From Citrus sinensis (taxonomy: Eukaryota > Streptophyta > Magnoliopsida > Sapindales > Rutaceae): a DNA stretch of 64,000 nucleotides. Position 1 is the stretch's first letter; each line of letters starts with the position of its first letter. The translations under genes and the position numbers were made by a program. This document shows, in pieces, positions 1-10,603 of this stretch. Below the pieces are notes generated by a model that was not told where the DNA came from, did no database searches, and saw only the letters and a list, made by a program, of their open reading frames with translations. Location of the stretch: positions 4,588,001 through 4,652,000 of the forward strand of contig NC_068563.1 of assembly GCF_022201045.2 (NCBI RefSeq), read 5' to 3'.

Positions 1-388
1 ACGTGGCAAGCAGAGGTTGGTTGACTAGTGGAGGCCATTAGCTTCATGAACTTTTCTATTACTTGAACACACTTGTTAAAAAATTACTGGCTAAATGCTT
101 TTGGGCCTACACACGGCATGATATGATTTGCTGAGACTATTTCTGTACGAAAGAGTTGAGGACAGTCATTCGTTGTCAATTGGAAGAGAGATACACACTT
201 CACGTAGAAAGAGAAACTGTTTGTGAAAATAACTTAACCAACAGAATGACACGGGTCCTCAAAATTTGCCATTGCAGTCTCAAAGTTACGTGGTAATGCT
301 AAAAAAATATATGGATTCACAGAGTAGCTCACATGTAAATTTATGAAAATTGACCTTGGTCAAGCCGTAGAACCTCTGCATATATCAA
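1..388. other. Left-edge non-coding stretch
   Basis: No credible coding frame, splice structure or repeat boundary is visible. The sequence ends at the target-site duplication of the SINE that follows. Confidence 0.4.
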
Positions 389-633
389 GTGGTTCAATTT
401 TTTTTTTTTTTGGTTTTGTCAACGAAATATCTTGGGGAGGGCTCTAACTATGAGAGGCACCTTTAAGTTCGTACCACAACTTAGACTAGAAGTCCCCGCT
501 CGAACCGAAAGGTATAGGTTCTCCCAACAAAGGCGACTTTCCTGCGACTCGAACTGGAGAGCAAACCCAATCAAGCCACTTAAGGGGACTCCATTGCCAG
601 TAGAGCCAACACTTTATTGGTGGTTCAATTTTT
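389..633 (-). mobile_element. tRNA-derived SINE with target-site duplication
   Basis: Read on the minus strand, this short element starts with a tRNA-like head near 610-530. It contains TGGCTCTACTGGCAATGGAG, resembling an RNA polymerase III A box, and about 55 bases later AGTTCGAGTCGC, resembling a B box. It ends in an A-rich tail, seen as the run of T at 398-411 on plus. The element is bounded by GTGGTTCAATTTT at 389-401 and 620-632, a direct repeat typical of target-primed retroposition. The body is about 217 bp. The short plus-strand open frame here is only a by-product of the repeat. The SINE family was not identified. Confidence 0.75.
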
Positions 634-1052
634 CCCATCACACTAGATTTAATACACCATCATTGCAACTTCATTGAGCAATACTTGGACCCAGCTGCTT
701 GATGAAATCGAAGCAGTCAAAGCATAGACTTTGCATGACTCTCATATTTCCTTTAGACCCTTTGCCGTTCAAAAATCTTCAAAACTACCTACAAATCAGC
801 TAAATTTGAATTGATAATTCATCTATGCATACATAATTTAAAATTTGAATAGATAATTCATCGAGACATAATTTAAATATTGGATAAACAATATCAACGT
901 AAACTGATATCAACGCAATTTTGACAACAGCGACTGTTAATCTAATCAAATGATAAACAAGAAGAAATTATCAAGATTCCATAATCATAGAACTACGAAA
1001 AGAAACCATTTAAAAACTAGATAAGAAGCCAATTGATTGATTAAAATGATAA
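634..1052. other. 3' flank of the DUF7086 gene
   Basis: AT-rich sequence between the SINE and the stop codon of the minus-strand DUF7086 gene. It should hold that gene's 3' UTR. A short direct repeat around AATTTGAATTGATAATTCAT occurs at about 807 and again at about 841. Nothing else is seen. Confidence 0.4.
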
Positions 1053-2021
1053 TTAGCGACCAAAGGGACCATTGGGATCAAGTTGCTTGCACAAACCAAG
1101 ATAGGTAAGATAAAGCACACGATCTTTAGCCCCAGTACGATGATTCTTAGTATGCTTGCAGAAATACTTCAACTGATCGAGAGTACAGCAGCCCAGCAAC
1201 TGACCCAAGAGCAAAAACAACCAATTGATCTGCTTCTTCTTATCAGGAATCACCGGCTTCGCGCTATTCTCCTGATCACAGAACTTGCACGTGGGCAGCA
1301 CGGGATTCATCCACACACTGGGCGCCCTGTCGTGCATGCTACTCTTATTCTCAGCAATGAACCTCCCCACTTCGTAAAACTTGTCCCTCAAGTCATACCC
1401 CATCTCGTACTGGTTCTCACATTTCTTGCACTGCATCTCGCCGGTGATGGTCGTTATTTGCTTGGAAAGCAAGTAGTTCAAGTTGTGCACCGTGGCACGG
1501 TGAGTCGTGGCCCAGGGGTATAGGGCCGGGACCGTGTCGCCCTTCCCTTGGCCCGGGGCCTGCGTGGGGTTGCGTCGAGGACGTAATGGCCGAGAAGGCG
1601 GTGCTGCAGCGGCGGGGGCGGGGGAGGGGATCTCTTGGCGACAAACGGGGACCACGGAGGGGTCGGGCATGAAGGGAGGGATGTAAAGGGAGTGGGAGGG
1701 TGATATTTGGAGAGGGAGTTGTGGTGGGGATTGGGAAACGAGTCGGGTTTGCATCGAGCAAGGCTGTGATAACTGGAGAGGTAACGGGGATGGGGATGTT
1801 TCTTCGTCGGGGATGGCTCGACGGGGACGGGAAGCGGGGCGGACGGATAATGAGAGGGCAAGCAAGTCATTGTCTTCTTGATCGTAGTGGTCGAGGTTGA
1901 TGTTTTGATTGTTATTATTATTATTATTGATTCTTTTTGAGCTATTGTTGGTGGTGGCGGTGGTGGTGCTTTTTCTTTTTCTAGTGATTTCTTGGTTGAA
2001 GTCTTCTTGCTGGTTGTTCAT
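1053..2021 (-). CDS. DUF7086 domain protein (plant-specific, CxxC-rich)
   Basis: Single-exon gene of 322 residues. The first 160 residues are low complexity: Asn-rich near 30-40, then Ser/Pro-rich with a basic stretch (RPLRPRR) near 144-150. The conserved C-terminal block begins with PALYPWATTHRATVHNLNYL at about 165. It has two CxxC pairs, C198/C201 (CKKC) and C245/C248 (CKFC), that look like a zinc-binding module, followed by a Cys-rich helix region ending RVLYLTYLGLCKQL. This layout matches plant DUF7086 proteins, whose biochemical role is not known to me. LALSL at 54-58 fits an LxLxL EAR-type repression motif, which together with the basic stretch hints at a nuclear regulator; that is inference. 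The Met start follows a TC-rich leader on the minus strand, typical of a plant 5' UTR. No disruption is visible. Confidence 0.85.
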   Translation of the reverse strand: MNNQQEDFNQEITRKRKSTTTATTNNSSKRINNNNNNNQNINLDHYDQEDNDLLALSLSVRPASRPRRAIPDEETSPSPLPLQLSQPCSMQTRLVSQSPPQLPLQISPSHSLYIPPFMPDPSVVPVCRQEIPSPAPAAAAPPSRPLRPRRNPTQAPGQGKGDTVPALYPWATTHRATVHNLNYLLSKQITTITGEMQCKKCENQYEMGYDLRDKFYEVGRFIAENKSSMHDRAPSVWMNPVLPTCKFCDQENSAKPVIPDKKKQINWLFLLLGQLLGCCTLDQLKYFCKHTKNHRTGAKDRVLYLTYLGLCKQLDPNGPFGR

Positions 2022-4050
2022 GGTGACAAAGAAATTAGGTTTGTTTGTTTTTTTTTATATATATTTTTTGATATTGGGTTGGGAGGAAAGGAGATGATGA
2101 TGGAGAGAGTGATAGTTTAGGGGGGGGCATGCAAGATTTGGTGATGGAGATTTGAGAGAAAACAGAATGAAAGAATATGTGTGTGTGTGTGGGTAAAATA
2201 CAAGGAATTGGGGTTGGATTAGAGTTCTTTAAATTTGAAAACGGCTATTCAAATTCTTGCAGGTTGTTTCTGTTGCACATTTTTTGTACTGTTGTGGCTT
2301 GCGACCGGTGCCCGTTCGGGATGGAATCGTGTGGGTGCATGCGTATGGAAACTTATTTGTACATGGTATGGGGATGAGTGATTGATTGCTAAATATTTAG
2401 TAGAGAAATTTAAGAATGCTTTTATGGCACACACATTCACCATTTATTGGATTAAACAAATTCTCTCAATGAATTGTATTATGTGAGAATTCTTTTTTTC
2501 CTTTTGAGATAATAAATCAACCATCCCACCTTAGATTAAACATGCATGTGTACGCGTTAAGAGATAATAAAGTTAACTACTACTTCATCAATGACGGTGA
2601 AATACAAATAATTAATTATTGATAACATATCATTTGAAATACAATGATAAGGATAACAATAAAAACGAATTTATCCATAGACATGAAGTTACTAATGGCA
2701 TTGTTAATCATGGAATTAATACAATAAATTGATCTCGGGTTATGTGAGCATATTAATTAATGGAGTACACCACCGTTGCTTTTTTATCTTAATTCAGCGA
2801 ATACGTCCAATGTCGTGTAAATGATATTAACGAGAAATTTATTAGGGTGATCATTAAAATATAACAATACTATTTTTCCTATTACGAAATTTATCAACCA
2901 ATCAATCAAACATTAACACTCGCATATCCTGAACTCTTCACATATATCAACACGTATCTAATTAAATTTGTGTTTAAAGGCATCCATCTAAATTTAATTT
3001 CCATTGATTAAGAGAATAAGGTTTTCCTCATAACTTCTTGTCAAGCTTAATTAGAAAGTTAGTTAATGCTGCCTAAAATATATAAACTAATATGAATTAT
3101 TTTGAAAATTATGACACCATCCACGCCAAGTCACCAATCGAGTGAATGTCACATAGCATAAGATCACAATTTTTAGAATTGATTGAAATTACTTTAAAAA
3201 AAAAAAAGAACAAGATACACTCTCATTTGAATAAAATCTTTAATTGTGTAATACCTTCCATAAAAATAGTTAAGAGTTTAAGTGTTAGTATATATCATAG
3301 CTTAGGAGATTTTATTCCAATTTTTTGAGTTCGATATCACATAATTTAGTCCAATCAATTTAGGTTTATGCAAACTACATCATGGAATTTGTAGTAGATC
3401 CAATGATTACTTTTGAGTGGACCTTTTAACACAACTCTAAAATTTTGATAACATTCTTTTTGAACTTATTTCCTAAAATACACTCTATTTTATAAAATAC
3501 AAATTCACATATTAAAATTAATCATTTTCCCATAAAAATTTACCCTGAAAAGATGTTTCTTTTTAAATTACATTTAAATTCTGAAATATCAAATTTATGT
3601 ATCTTCATAAATCTCCTCTCTTATGTTTTTTTTAAAAATATTTTTTCAAAAATTTAAAATATAAATTATTATGAAAATGGTGGTCATAAAAAAATTATTA
3701 AAAGAATAATTTAATTTAATTTTTATTTAAATAAAAAATAAATTCATTTATGTTAAGTTATTTAAGTGATTTCAATTAAAAAAAAATTACGACGATTTTT
3801 GAGGAAGTGAAAATTTACTCAAAAATAGAGCGCTCTCATCTCAAGGAGCCTCAGTAAATTCGTAGTAACCTCGTTCTCACAGGCCAATATTCAATTCAGG
3901 TTTTAAGTTAGCCCGGCCCAAAATCATATTCACAGGCGCGTGCATCGCTGAGAATCTCCCCTTTACGTCATGTTTTCATAAGCTTTCCTTCAGTTCCTCT
4001 GTATCTATTAACCTTCTACTGCTTTTATTATTATTATTATTATTATTATT
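2022..4050. other. Intergenic region between DUF7086 and MED32
   Basis: Divergent promoter space. Next to the DUF7086 start there is a TC-rich leader (minus strand) and a short (TG)n run at 2178-2191. The middle is AT-rich with no convincing frame. A (TTA)n microsatellite lies at about 4028-4051, just upstream of the first MED32 exon. Confidence 0.5.
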
Positions 4051-4570
4051 TTAATTTTATTCTGCGCTAAGTTTCTTCCAGAATTTGCTTCGGCCTCAGT
4101 CTCAGCTTCCAAGGTAGCAGTTCTTCTTGTTTCACTAAAATAATGGACAGAAATTTTTAGTTTTAAGGTCTATTATCCTATTCAATTTTCGAGTTTTCTT
4201 TTCGATAGTTTCTTTTAGTTTAGGGTTTTAAATTCTCGTGTGCTGCAATTGTTAGCTCTTTGCAATCAAAACACATAAACCAATTATTGGCAGTTTTAAT
4301 CGTAAATGAAGTGTTTAGACTCAAAATTTGACAATTTAGGTTTCGCAGGGAATTGAATTAAATTAAAAATATATATATTATTTTGTTTGTTGCGGGATAA
4401 TTTCTTGATTTCCAAAACTACTTGTTAGAATGAGATTTGTTAGATCAAATTTCGGACTGTACGGACATTTTTATTGATATTCCATTATGTAGTTCTCGTT
4501 TACTCTCAATTCTTGAATTATTAAGCGGAAAGTTCATTATTGTCGTTACCTGCAGTTCAAGTGGGCGGTG

Positions 4571-5005
4571 ATGGACAACATTGTGGATGCTTTAAGTAGT
4601 GCGTATAAGGAGTTTGTTGCCGCTGCAGCTAATGTGCTTGAAGCTAAGGAACTTTCAGTTGCCCAGAAAACAGCAGCTACTGATGCTGCTTTAGAGAACT
4701 TCAAGCAGAGGTGGGAGTTGTTCAGGGTGGCTTGTGATCAGGCCGAGGAGTTCGTGGAGTCTGTAAAACAAAGAATAGGATCTGAGTGCTTGGTTGATGA
4801 GGCTACCGGCTCTCTGGCTGGAAAGTCGGGTCAAGCTGCCACTACTGGTCTCCCTCCTATTAGTGCAGTTCGGTTGGAGCAGATGAGTAAAGCTGTTCGG
4901 TGGCTTGTCATTGAGTTGCAGCATGGTGGAACTGGTGGTAGTTCAGCGCATGCACATCCTTCTGTTCCTTTTGATGCGAGGTTCCCTGAAGATGCTGGTC
5001 AATAG
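4571..5005 (+). CDS. MED32: Mediator complex subunit 32 (MED32)
   Basis: A 144-residue protein rich in charged helices (NVLEAKE, ALENFKQRWELFRVACDQAE, EFVESVKQRIGSECLVDEAT), closely matching the plant Mediator tail subunit MED32. Mediator links transcription factors to RNA polymerase II in the nucleus; MED32 is described in plants as related to animal MED2/29-type tail subunits. The coding part is one exon. I start at the ATG at 4571; the preceding in-frame GTG is not needed. A 5' UTR intron is likely, with donor AAG|GTAGCAG at 4114 and acceptor CTGCAG ending at 4555. A 3' UTR intron appears to begin directly after the stop TAG (donor GTATGT at 5006) and end at the acceptor before 5839. The next conserved gene downstream is LEW1, the same neighbour as in Arabidopsis. 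Confidence 0.93.
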   Translation: MDNIVDALSSAYKEFVAAAANVLEAKELSVAQKTAATDAALENFKQRWELFRVACDQAEEFVESVKQRIGSECLVDEATGSLAGKSGQAATTGLPPISAVRLEQMSKAVRWLVIELQHGGTGGSSAHAHPSVPFDARFPEDAGQ

Positions 5006-6100
5006 GTATGTTTCATGGGAGTGGTTTTGTGCTATATTGTGTTTGAAAATAGATGTTATGCTTACTACCTCGTTGAAGGCCTTTGCCCTGAAGATAACAA
5101 TTTACCAAGAGCACATGAATCTGAAAATAGCAAGATACTGTGAATGAAAGTATTTGTTAATATATGTTCTCTTGATAAAGCTAGGATTAAAGTGTAGAAA
5201 ACTCTCTTCGATGAGCTCAAGATGAAATCTAGTTATTCATAATCTATATGGCAGTGTAATGTCTCCTTGCCGTCAAATAGAACATCGCTTTGAGATTGCT
5301 GTACATAATTCGTAAGTGCTGCATGTCTAGCAGGTTTGGCACTCTGTTATTATGATCTAGTTTGATATGCGGGAAAGTTCAGTGGTCATGGTTATAGATG
5401 GTCTCTTATATGTTCTCTTTGCTTTAGTTGAGGTGCTGCATATCATCCATTGATTTTGTTTATCTCAACTAACCAAGAGTTTTGAAGTCCATGACCCGCA
5501 AATATTTTGCATTCAAACTTTTAACTTGGTTGATTTTGTTTTCTTCATCCTCTTTCTGGTACTGATTCTGTCTCCTTCTCCACTTATCCAGTGGATTATC
5601 AGATGAATAACTGACCCATAATAATTTCAGTTGAATCCTTCATTACTTTATTCCTTTCAAATTTCCACATTGGCGGGACATCCTGTTACGATGATACAAC
5701 ACAGACTCAACTTCCAATTGAAAACACACACAGTGTCACCCACCATTGTCCATATCCTATTAGGTCAATTGGTTCTGTATCCATTGTGGTGGAAGCTGAA
5801 GATTGGATTTTCATTTCCATTTCTGTTTCTGTATTCAGGATTCTGGAGATGAAAGTTACTGAATCAAGAAGAGGCAACATGAGGATGTTGCGCATGCAGT
5901 CACGTCCATGCTTTCAAAAAGGGTTGATAATTCCTTCATGAAAGAGCTACGAAATGTGCAGAGGGCTTTGTGAAACAAATGAACTACCATTTTATACGGA
6001 TGGAGATCTTCTTTGTAAAATACAGGATGTGAATAGCACTGTGATTGCAATTTTACTTTGTGCAAATTAGATTCTGATCGCCATTTTATTCTTATAAACA
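5006..6100 (+). other. Probable MED32 3' UTR with an intron
   Basis: The stop codon is followed at once by GTATGTTTC, a good donor, and a pyrimidine-rich stretch ending TTCTGTATTCAG precedes 5839. I read 5006-5838 as a 3' UTR intron and 5839 to roughly 6100 as the last UTR exon. No other gene is seen; the small frames on both strands are not conserved-looking. Confidence 0.5.
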
Positions 6101-6502
6101 ATCAACTATATAGCAGAGATTTCTATTCTAGGCATCAATTCCTGGTTGGAATGATATGCTGCTGCAATATGGGATTATTTCTATTTTGAACCCATAAAAC
6201 TACCATCCACACAATTTTCTTAAACAATTTTTATAATCACAGATCGTTCAATATAAATACAGAATCATTAATGGAAGGAAAAATGGTCAAAATAGAAATA
6301 ACGAACACAAAGGTTGGGCTACCATAAATTTTTTTTTTTTTTAATTTAAATTTCTGTCGTAGCAAAGACTCTCCATCCACTCAAGATTCAACAAGTCATT
6401 GCATCACAAGATCGTCTGCTTGACCTTGGAGATTTGTCGACCAAAGAGATCAAATCCTTTATGTATAAATCTTACGAATAGGTGTATAAACACACACTAT
6501 CC

Positions 6503-6800
6503 GGTAAGAGATCTTTTAAATTATTAAAATGGCGAGATAAATTAAAACAAAATAAAACACATATTTTCATGTTACCTGTTTTGTCATATAAATGTGTTTT
6601 ATTTGTCTTTTAGTTATGTCTTATTTTAATAATTTAAGGAACCAAACACACTATTTAATAAGGATCTTTTAAGTTATCAAAATGACGAGATAAACTAAAA
6701 GTAAACAAAACACTTACTCTTATGTAATGTGTTTTGTGATATAAATGTGTTTTATTTGTGGTTTAATTTATGTTTTATTTTAATAATTTAAAGAATTTCT
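6503..6800. repeat. Tandem pair of hairpin-forming repeats
   Basis: Two similar units, about 6503-6640 and 6661-6800, each an imperfect palindrome. Their arms carry AAATTATTAAAATGGCGAGA and, at the other end, the reverse complement of a close variant (TCTTATTTTAATAATTTAAG). AAAACACAT and ATGTGTTTTATTTGT face each other near the centre. This looks like a duplicated foldback MITE remnant. Exact ends and target duplications were not fixed. Confidence 0.5.
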
Positions 6801-7452
6801 TATTAGATAATTATATATATATATATATATATAATTATCTAATAACCATTAGTACTGTCCATTGTATGGTGAGTATACGAGCATATTATATAATTATGTG
6901 ACTTGTTATAAATAATGTTAAAATATAGATTAAATGATTAATCAAACAGCATCCGTCGCTCATCATGTCACAAGGTCCACTAGATCCGTTGAATTGATTA
7001 TATAACGTTTTAAATATTTGAAACATAAATATTCTATATGGCCATCGAATACGACGAATAGTACTGCTGCTCTAGCGTACTAGAGCACCGCGTTGATTAC
7101 GTTTTGAAGTGATAGTTAATCATATTTGTGGTCTTCCTGTTTATTGGATTGCCCCCAAATTAGATTTTTCTTTGCATCGATGAGCTTCAGAACAACGTGG
7201 GAAAGCAATTTTTAACGAATACCAAGATCTGAGCTCTGCACTGTTCACACACAATGTTTTTGGGGTCCAGTTTTAATTATTTTACTTCAATATTTCAATA
7301 AGAGAACAAAAAAAAAAAAATTTCGTTCTTGATCATAAGGAGAACAATAATGGAGATTGAAAGCTCAACAACATTAATTATTTAATTTATATAAACGTAC
7401 ATGCATTAGAATTAGAAAGTAATTATAGGAGCAGAATCCTCTAAAACTGAAG
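6801..7452. other. AT-rich stretch downstream of the PHT1 pseudogene
   Basis: Contains a self-complementary (AT)n run with TTAGATAATTATATATATAT at about 6803-6843 and otherwise low-complexity intergenic DNA. No gene or element boundary was recognised. Confidence 0.4.
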
Positions 7453-8575
7453 TTAATTGAACTGATCTGTTATTGGATTGCTTTTATTAGATTCACATTC
7501 TTCAATCTCGCCTGAAATCTCCTCCAATGATCTCCCATTGGGTTCAGGCACTAGAAAAGTGAACAGCAGCCCTAATACATTGACTGCAGCAAGCAAAAAG
7601 AGAGTGTTTTTAATTCCGATACCGGCAGGGTAACCCGGATCAGCCTTAGACTTGTCTTGATCTTGTGCTGCGTACAAGAACCCAAAAGCCCCAATGATGG
7701 CGCCTGCTTTTCCGGCAGCTGCTGATATTCCATGGCAAGTGGACCGAAACCTAGCCGGAAAGATCTCCGCTGGCACGATAAACGTGGTGCTGTTGGGCCC
7801 GAAATTGGCAAAGAAGAATGTAAGTGCATACATAACCACAAATCCAGTACTGTTGTGTTTTTGAATCCAGTGGTGATACGGAATGGCCAGTGCAAGCATG
7901 AAAACGGTCATGAAGAAGAACCCTATTAATTGAATTGTGACACGACCAATAATGTCAATGAGAATGACTGTGATCCAGTAACCAGGAATTAGGCCACATA
8001 GAGCAACTAGGGTTTGAGCCCTAGCAAAATTGAAAAGCTCATCAAGTGCACCCATTGTATGCGCTGCCGGCAACCAACCAACCGCTGTAAAAATCTCCTT
8101 TTGAAACAAGTTCTGGCTGAAGTAAGACACATCTAATAGGAGCCATGTACTTGCAGTTCCAAGTAAGTGCAATCCATGTCTGCGTGCAAACATCTTGGAA
8201 AACAGCCCGAAAGAAATGCCCTTTTTATCATCATCGTCGGCAGCTCCGCATACGACGTCGTTTCTCTGATCCACAGCTTGGACTTGCTCAATAATATTGT
8301 TGCTGTTGTTGTTGTTCATAACTAATAACTTGAGATGTCTTCACTAGCTTTCCCAGCATTCATTGCTCCTAATGCAGTGTAACGAGGCGTCTCCGGCATC
8401 TTCATGCGCCAATAATACGTAAAAGCAATCGGTAACGCCCCAAACATCAGAATAATCCTCCATCTTGCGGAACAGTTGAATTAATCGGATCGATATATTA
8501 AGCTGGAGCTTTATACAAATTACGAAATATACCAGAAACAATCAGAGCAACCGTGCCACCAGCAATGATTACAAC
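7453..8575 (-). pseudogene. PHT1-type phosphate transporter pseudogene, C-terminal half only
   Basis: Intact PHT1 transporters are plasma-membrane H+/phosphate symporters of about 530-540 residues with 12 membrane helices. Here only the second half is recognisable. From 8319 to 7453 an open stretch encodes the part starting [20 protein letters not shown], through [27 protein letters not shown] and [20 protein letters not shown], to a normal-looking C terminus. Upstream, pieces matching the central loop continue to about 8575 ([50 protein letters not shown]) but are broken. There is a TAA at 8498-8500, a small deletion or frameshift near 8463, and TAG at 8322-8324 with a frame change before the Asn-rich segment. 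The first six helices are absent. A truncated protein from 8319 is formally possible, but a functional transporter is not. Confidence 0.88.
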
Positions 8576-9068
8576 TTAGAAAAGTGTGTTTACTCTATTA
8601 TAAATAGAGAGGTCTTGTTATTATTTTCATAAATTCAATTATTCAATAAAACCTCTTTTTTAATAATTTCCTCTGAGTATTATACATTAAAATCTCTTTT
8701 ATAGAGTCGTTTGGATTATAATGTAATTTAATTTTGCTTTACGCGTTATTAAAAATTTTATTGAGTCATTGGATTAGAATGATATTTAATCACGCTTCGA
8801 TTAGAACCTAATCTAACCGCATTAGTTTGGTCCAGTACTAGAATGATATCTAGTGTTTTCTATTCAATCAATTCTGCTTTCGCTGCCTCACTCCATCAGA
8901 AAAATCAAGTTAGAATAATCTTGTTAGAGTAGTCTCTTGCTTGTGGTTTTACTTGCTCCTTATCTCATGTGTTGTTTACTTAAGTTCATTTGTATGAATT
9001 TATGTATTTTTCTATTTAATGTTTTGCATTTACCGAATATTAAATTTTATATAATTCATTGAACTGAA
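8576..9068. other. Intergenic AT-rich DNA
   Basis: Non-coding stretch between the PHT1 remnant and a small MITE. TTATAAATAGAG at about 8599 resembles a TATA box, but no gene starts from it. Confidence 0.35.
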
Positions 9069-9289
9069 TATTATTTAGAGTAACGATATAGCCACAAATT
9101 TTTGTATAAATTTATTTTGTACAAACTGATGTGCCGTGATAAAATTGGTTGAATTAAATATTTTCTTGGCCCACGTGATTTATTTTTATTATTTTATATT
9201 TTCATTCAACTAATGAATTAATGTCACATCAATTTATATAAGATAAGTTTATACAAGAGTTTATGACTGTATCATCAATATATTATTTA
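9069..9289. mobile_element. Mutator-type MITE with 9-bp target duplication
   Basis: The element at 9078-9280 (203 bp) is an imperfect foldback. The left end GAGTAACGATATAGCCACAA pairs with the inverted right end TATTGATGATACAGTCATAA, and both arms continue with TTGTATAAA and (A/C)TGATGTG. It is flanked by TATTATTTA at 9069-9077 and 9281-9289. A 9-bp duplication is the signature of Mutator-like elements. It has no coding capacity. Confidence 0.7.
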
Positions 9290-9533
9290 TCGACAAAGTT
9301 GCTTCAACCTATTGTCGTTGTTATTGATATTGAACGGAGCCATAGAATATGGATGAAGTTGGATATTCTTTATATTTTTATTACTAATAATGAAATGAAT
9401 TTGAAGTATTTTCTCCAATCTAATAGAATCAGTTCATGCTGTTGGTGTTGGTACTTCAATAAACACATTTGATTTTAAATTTTACACACTTAAATGAGTT
9501 TCACGAATTTCGTGTGCACCATTATTAATAATA

Positions 9534-10203
9534 TTAAGATGCGTTTGGTACACTATATTATATTATATTTTATTTTATTATTTTAATGCAGGTGTATTGT
9601 ATTATATTATATTGTTTTAACATTGTATTATAATAATATTGTATAATATTTGATTCTATATTGTTCTGTATTAATTTTTTGTGACTAATTTAAATTATAT
9701 ATTTAGAAAATAATTTTCATTAGTACTTAGAAAAATATGAAATATAGAAATCTTAAATTTTAGAAATCTAACTTTTTTTTAATATAAATATTAAAAAAAT
9801 TCATAATTTATTATTATTATTATTTATATTATTAATTTCAAATTAATATTATTCAAATTTATTCATATTTAAACATTTATTATTAGTTATATTAAATTAT
9901 TATTTAAGTATTTATTATTAGTTATATTAAATTGTTAAATAATAATCAATTTTTATATACTAATTACTATAATATAATTAAATAATATTCTAGTTAGTTA
10001 TATTTTTAATGTGATAGAATTAAAATATAATATTATTTAATAATAAATTGCAATTTTATTAATTTATATTAATAATATGTAAAAAAATAAAATAAATATT
10101 ATATTATATTATATTATATTTATTTTTTATTATTACTTAAAACAAAAAAACAACCAACTAGCACGATCGCTGAGGGCAATCCCACACGCCAAACATACCC
10201 TTA
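9534..10203. mobile_element. PIF/Harbinger (Tourist)-like MITE
   Basis: 664-bp non-coding, very AT-rich element at 9537-10200. Its ends AGATGCGTTTGG and CCAAACATACCC are inverted relatives, flanked by TTA on both sides (9534-9536 and 10201-10203). The interior starts with repeated TATTATATTATATT and matches the interiors of the copies at 45307 and 61747. A 3-bp TTA/TAA duplication with a GGGnnnGTTTGG end is typical of Tourist-like elements. It lies just upstream of the LEW1 gene. Confidence 0.7.
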
Positions 10204-10603
10204 AGCCACACGGAAAGAAGACCAAGTTCACACTAATTGCTTTTCTCAAAAGAGCAGCTAAAAGGAAACCTCAAAAAAGCTCTCTCTTCTCTGCTAACTT
10301 TTCGATTAAAGTGCTTTTCAGCATTTTTCATCTGGGTTTTTAATTATTCCTCTGAAGTCCGCTTTTTTCCGTTTTAGGGGTATGTCCAGACTGGTTGCTT
10401 GAGATTTTTGTCTCTACTTGAGGAGCTTTTTAACCCTATTTGCTTCATAAGTGGCTTCTCGGTGTAAAAATGGATACACCCTTCTGTCTTTGATCTTTAT
10501 AGAGGTGTAATTTCATTTTATATCTTTTTCTTTTATTCTTTTTTAGATTCTGTTTTTTCGTTACTAACTAGGTTGATCTGATGGTTGTGTTTTGGTTAGT
10601 TTG
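10204..10603 (+). promoter_or_regulatory. LEW1 5' region and leader
   Basis: Between the MITE and the LEW1 ATG. CT-rich sequence (CTCTCTCTTCTCTGC near 10280) suggests transcription starts around here, and TATA-poor sequence precedes it. A 5' UTR intron is possible but not resolved. Confidence 0.35.

Noticed and set aside
432..677. 81-codon plus-strand open frame
   Set aside because: It lies inside the SINE and crosses its target duplication; no protein features.
1083..1870. Long open frames overlapping the DUF7086 gene on both strands
   Set aside because: Shadows caused by the GC-rich, Pro/Arg-rich coding region; only the 322-residue frame has family motifs.
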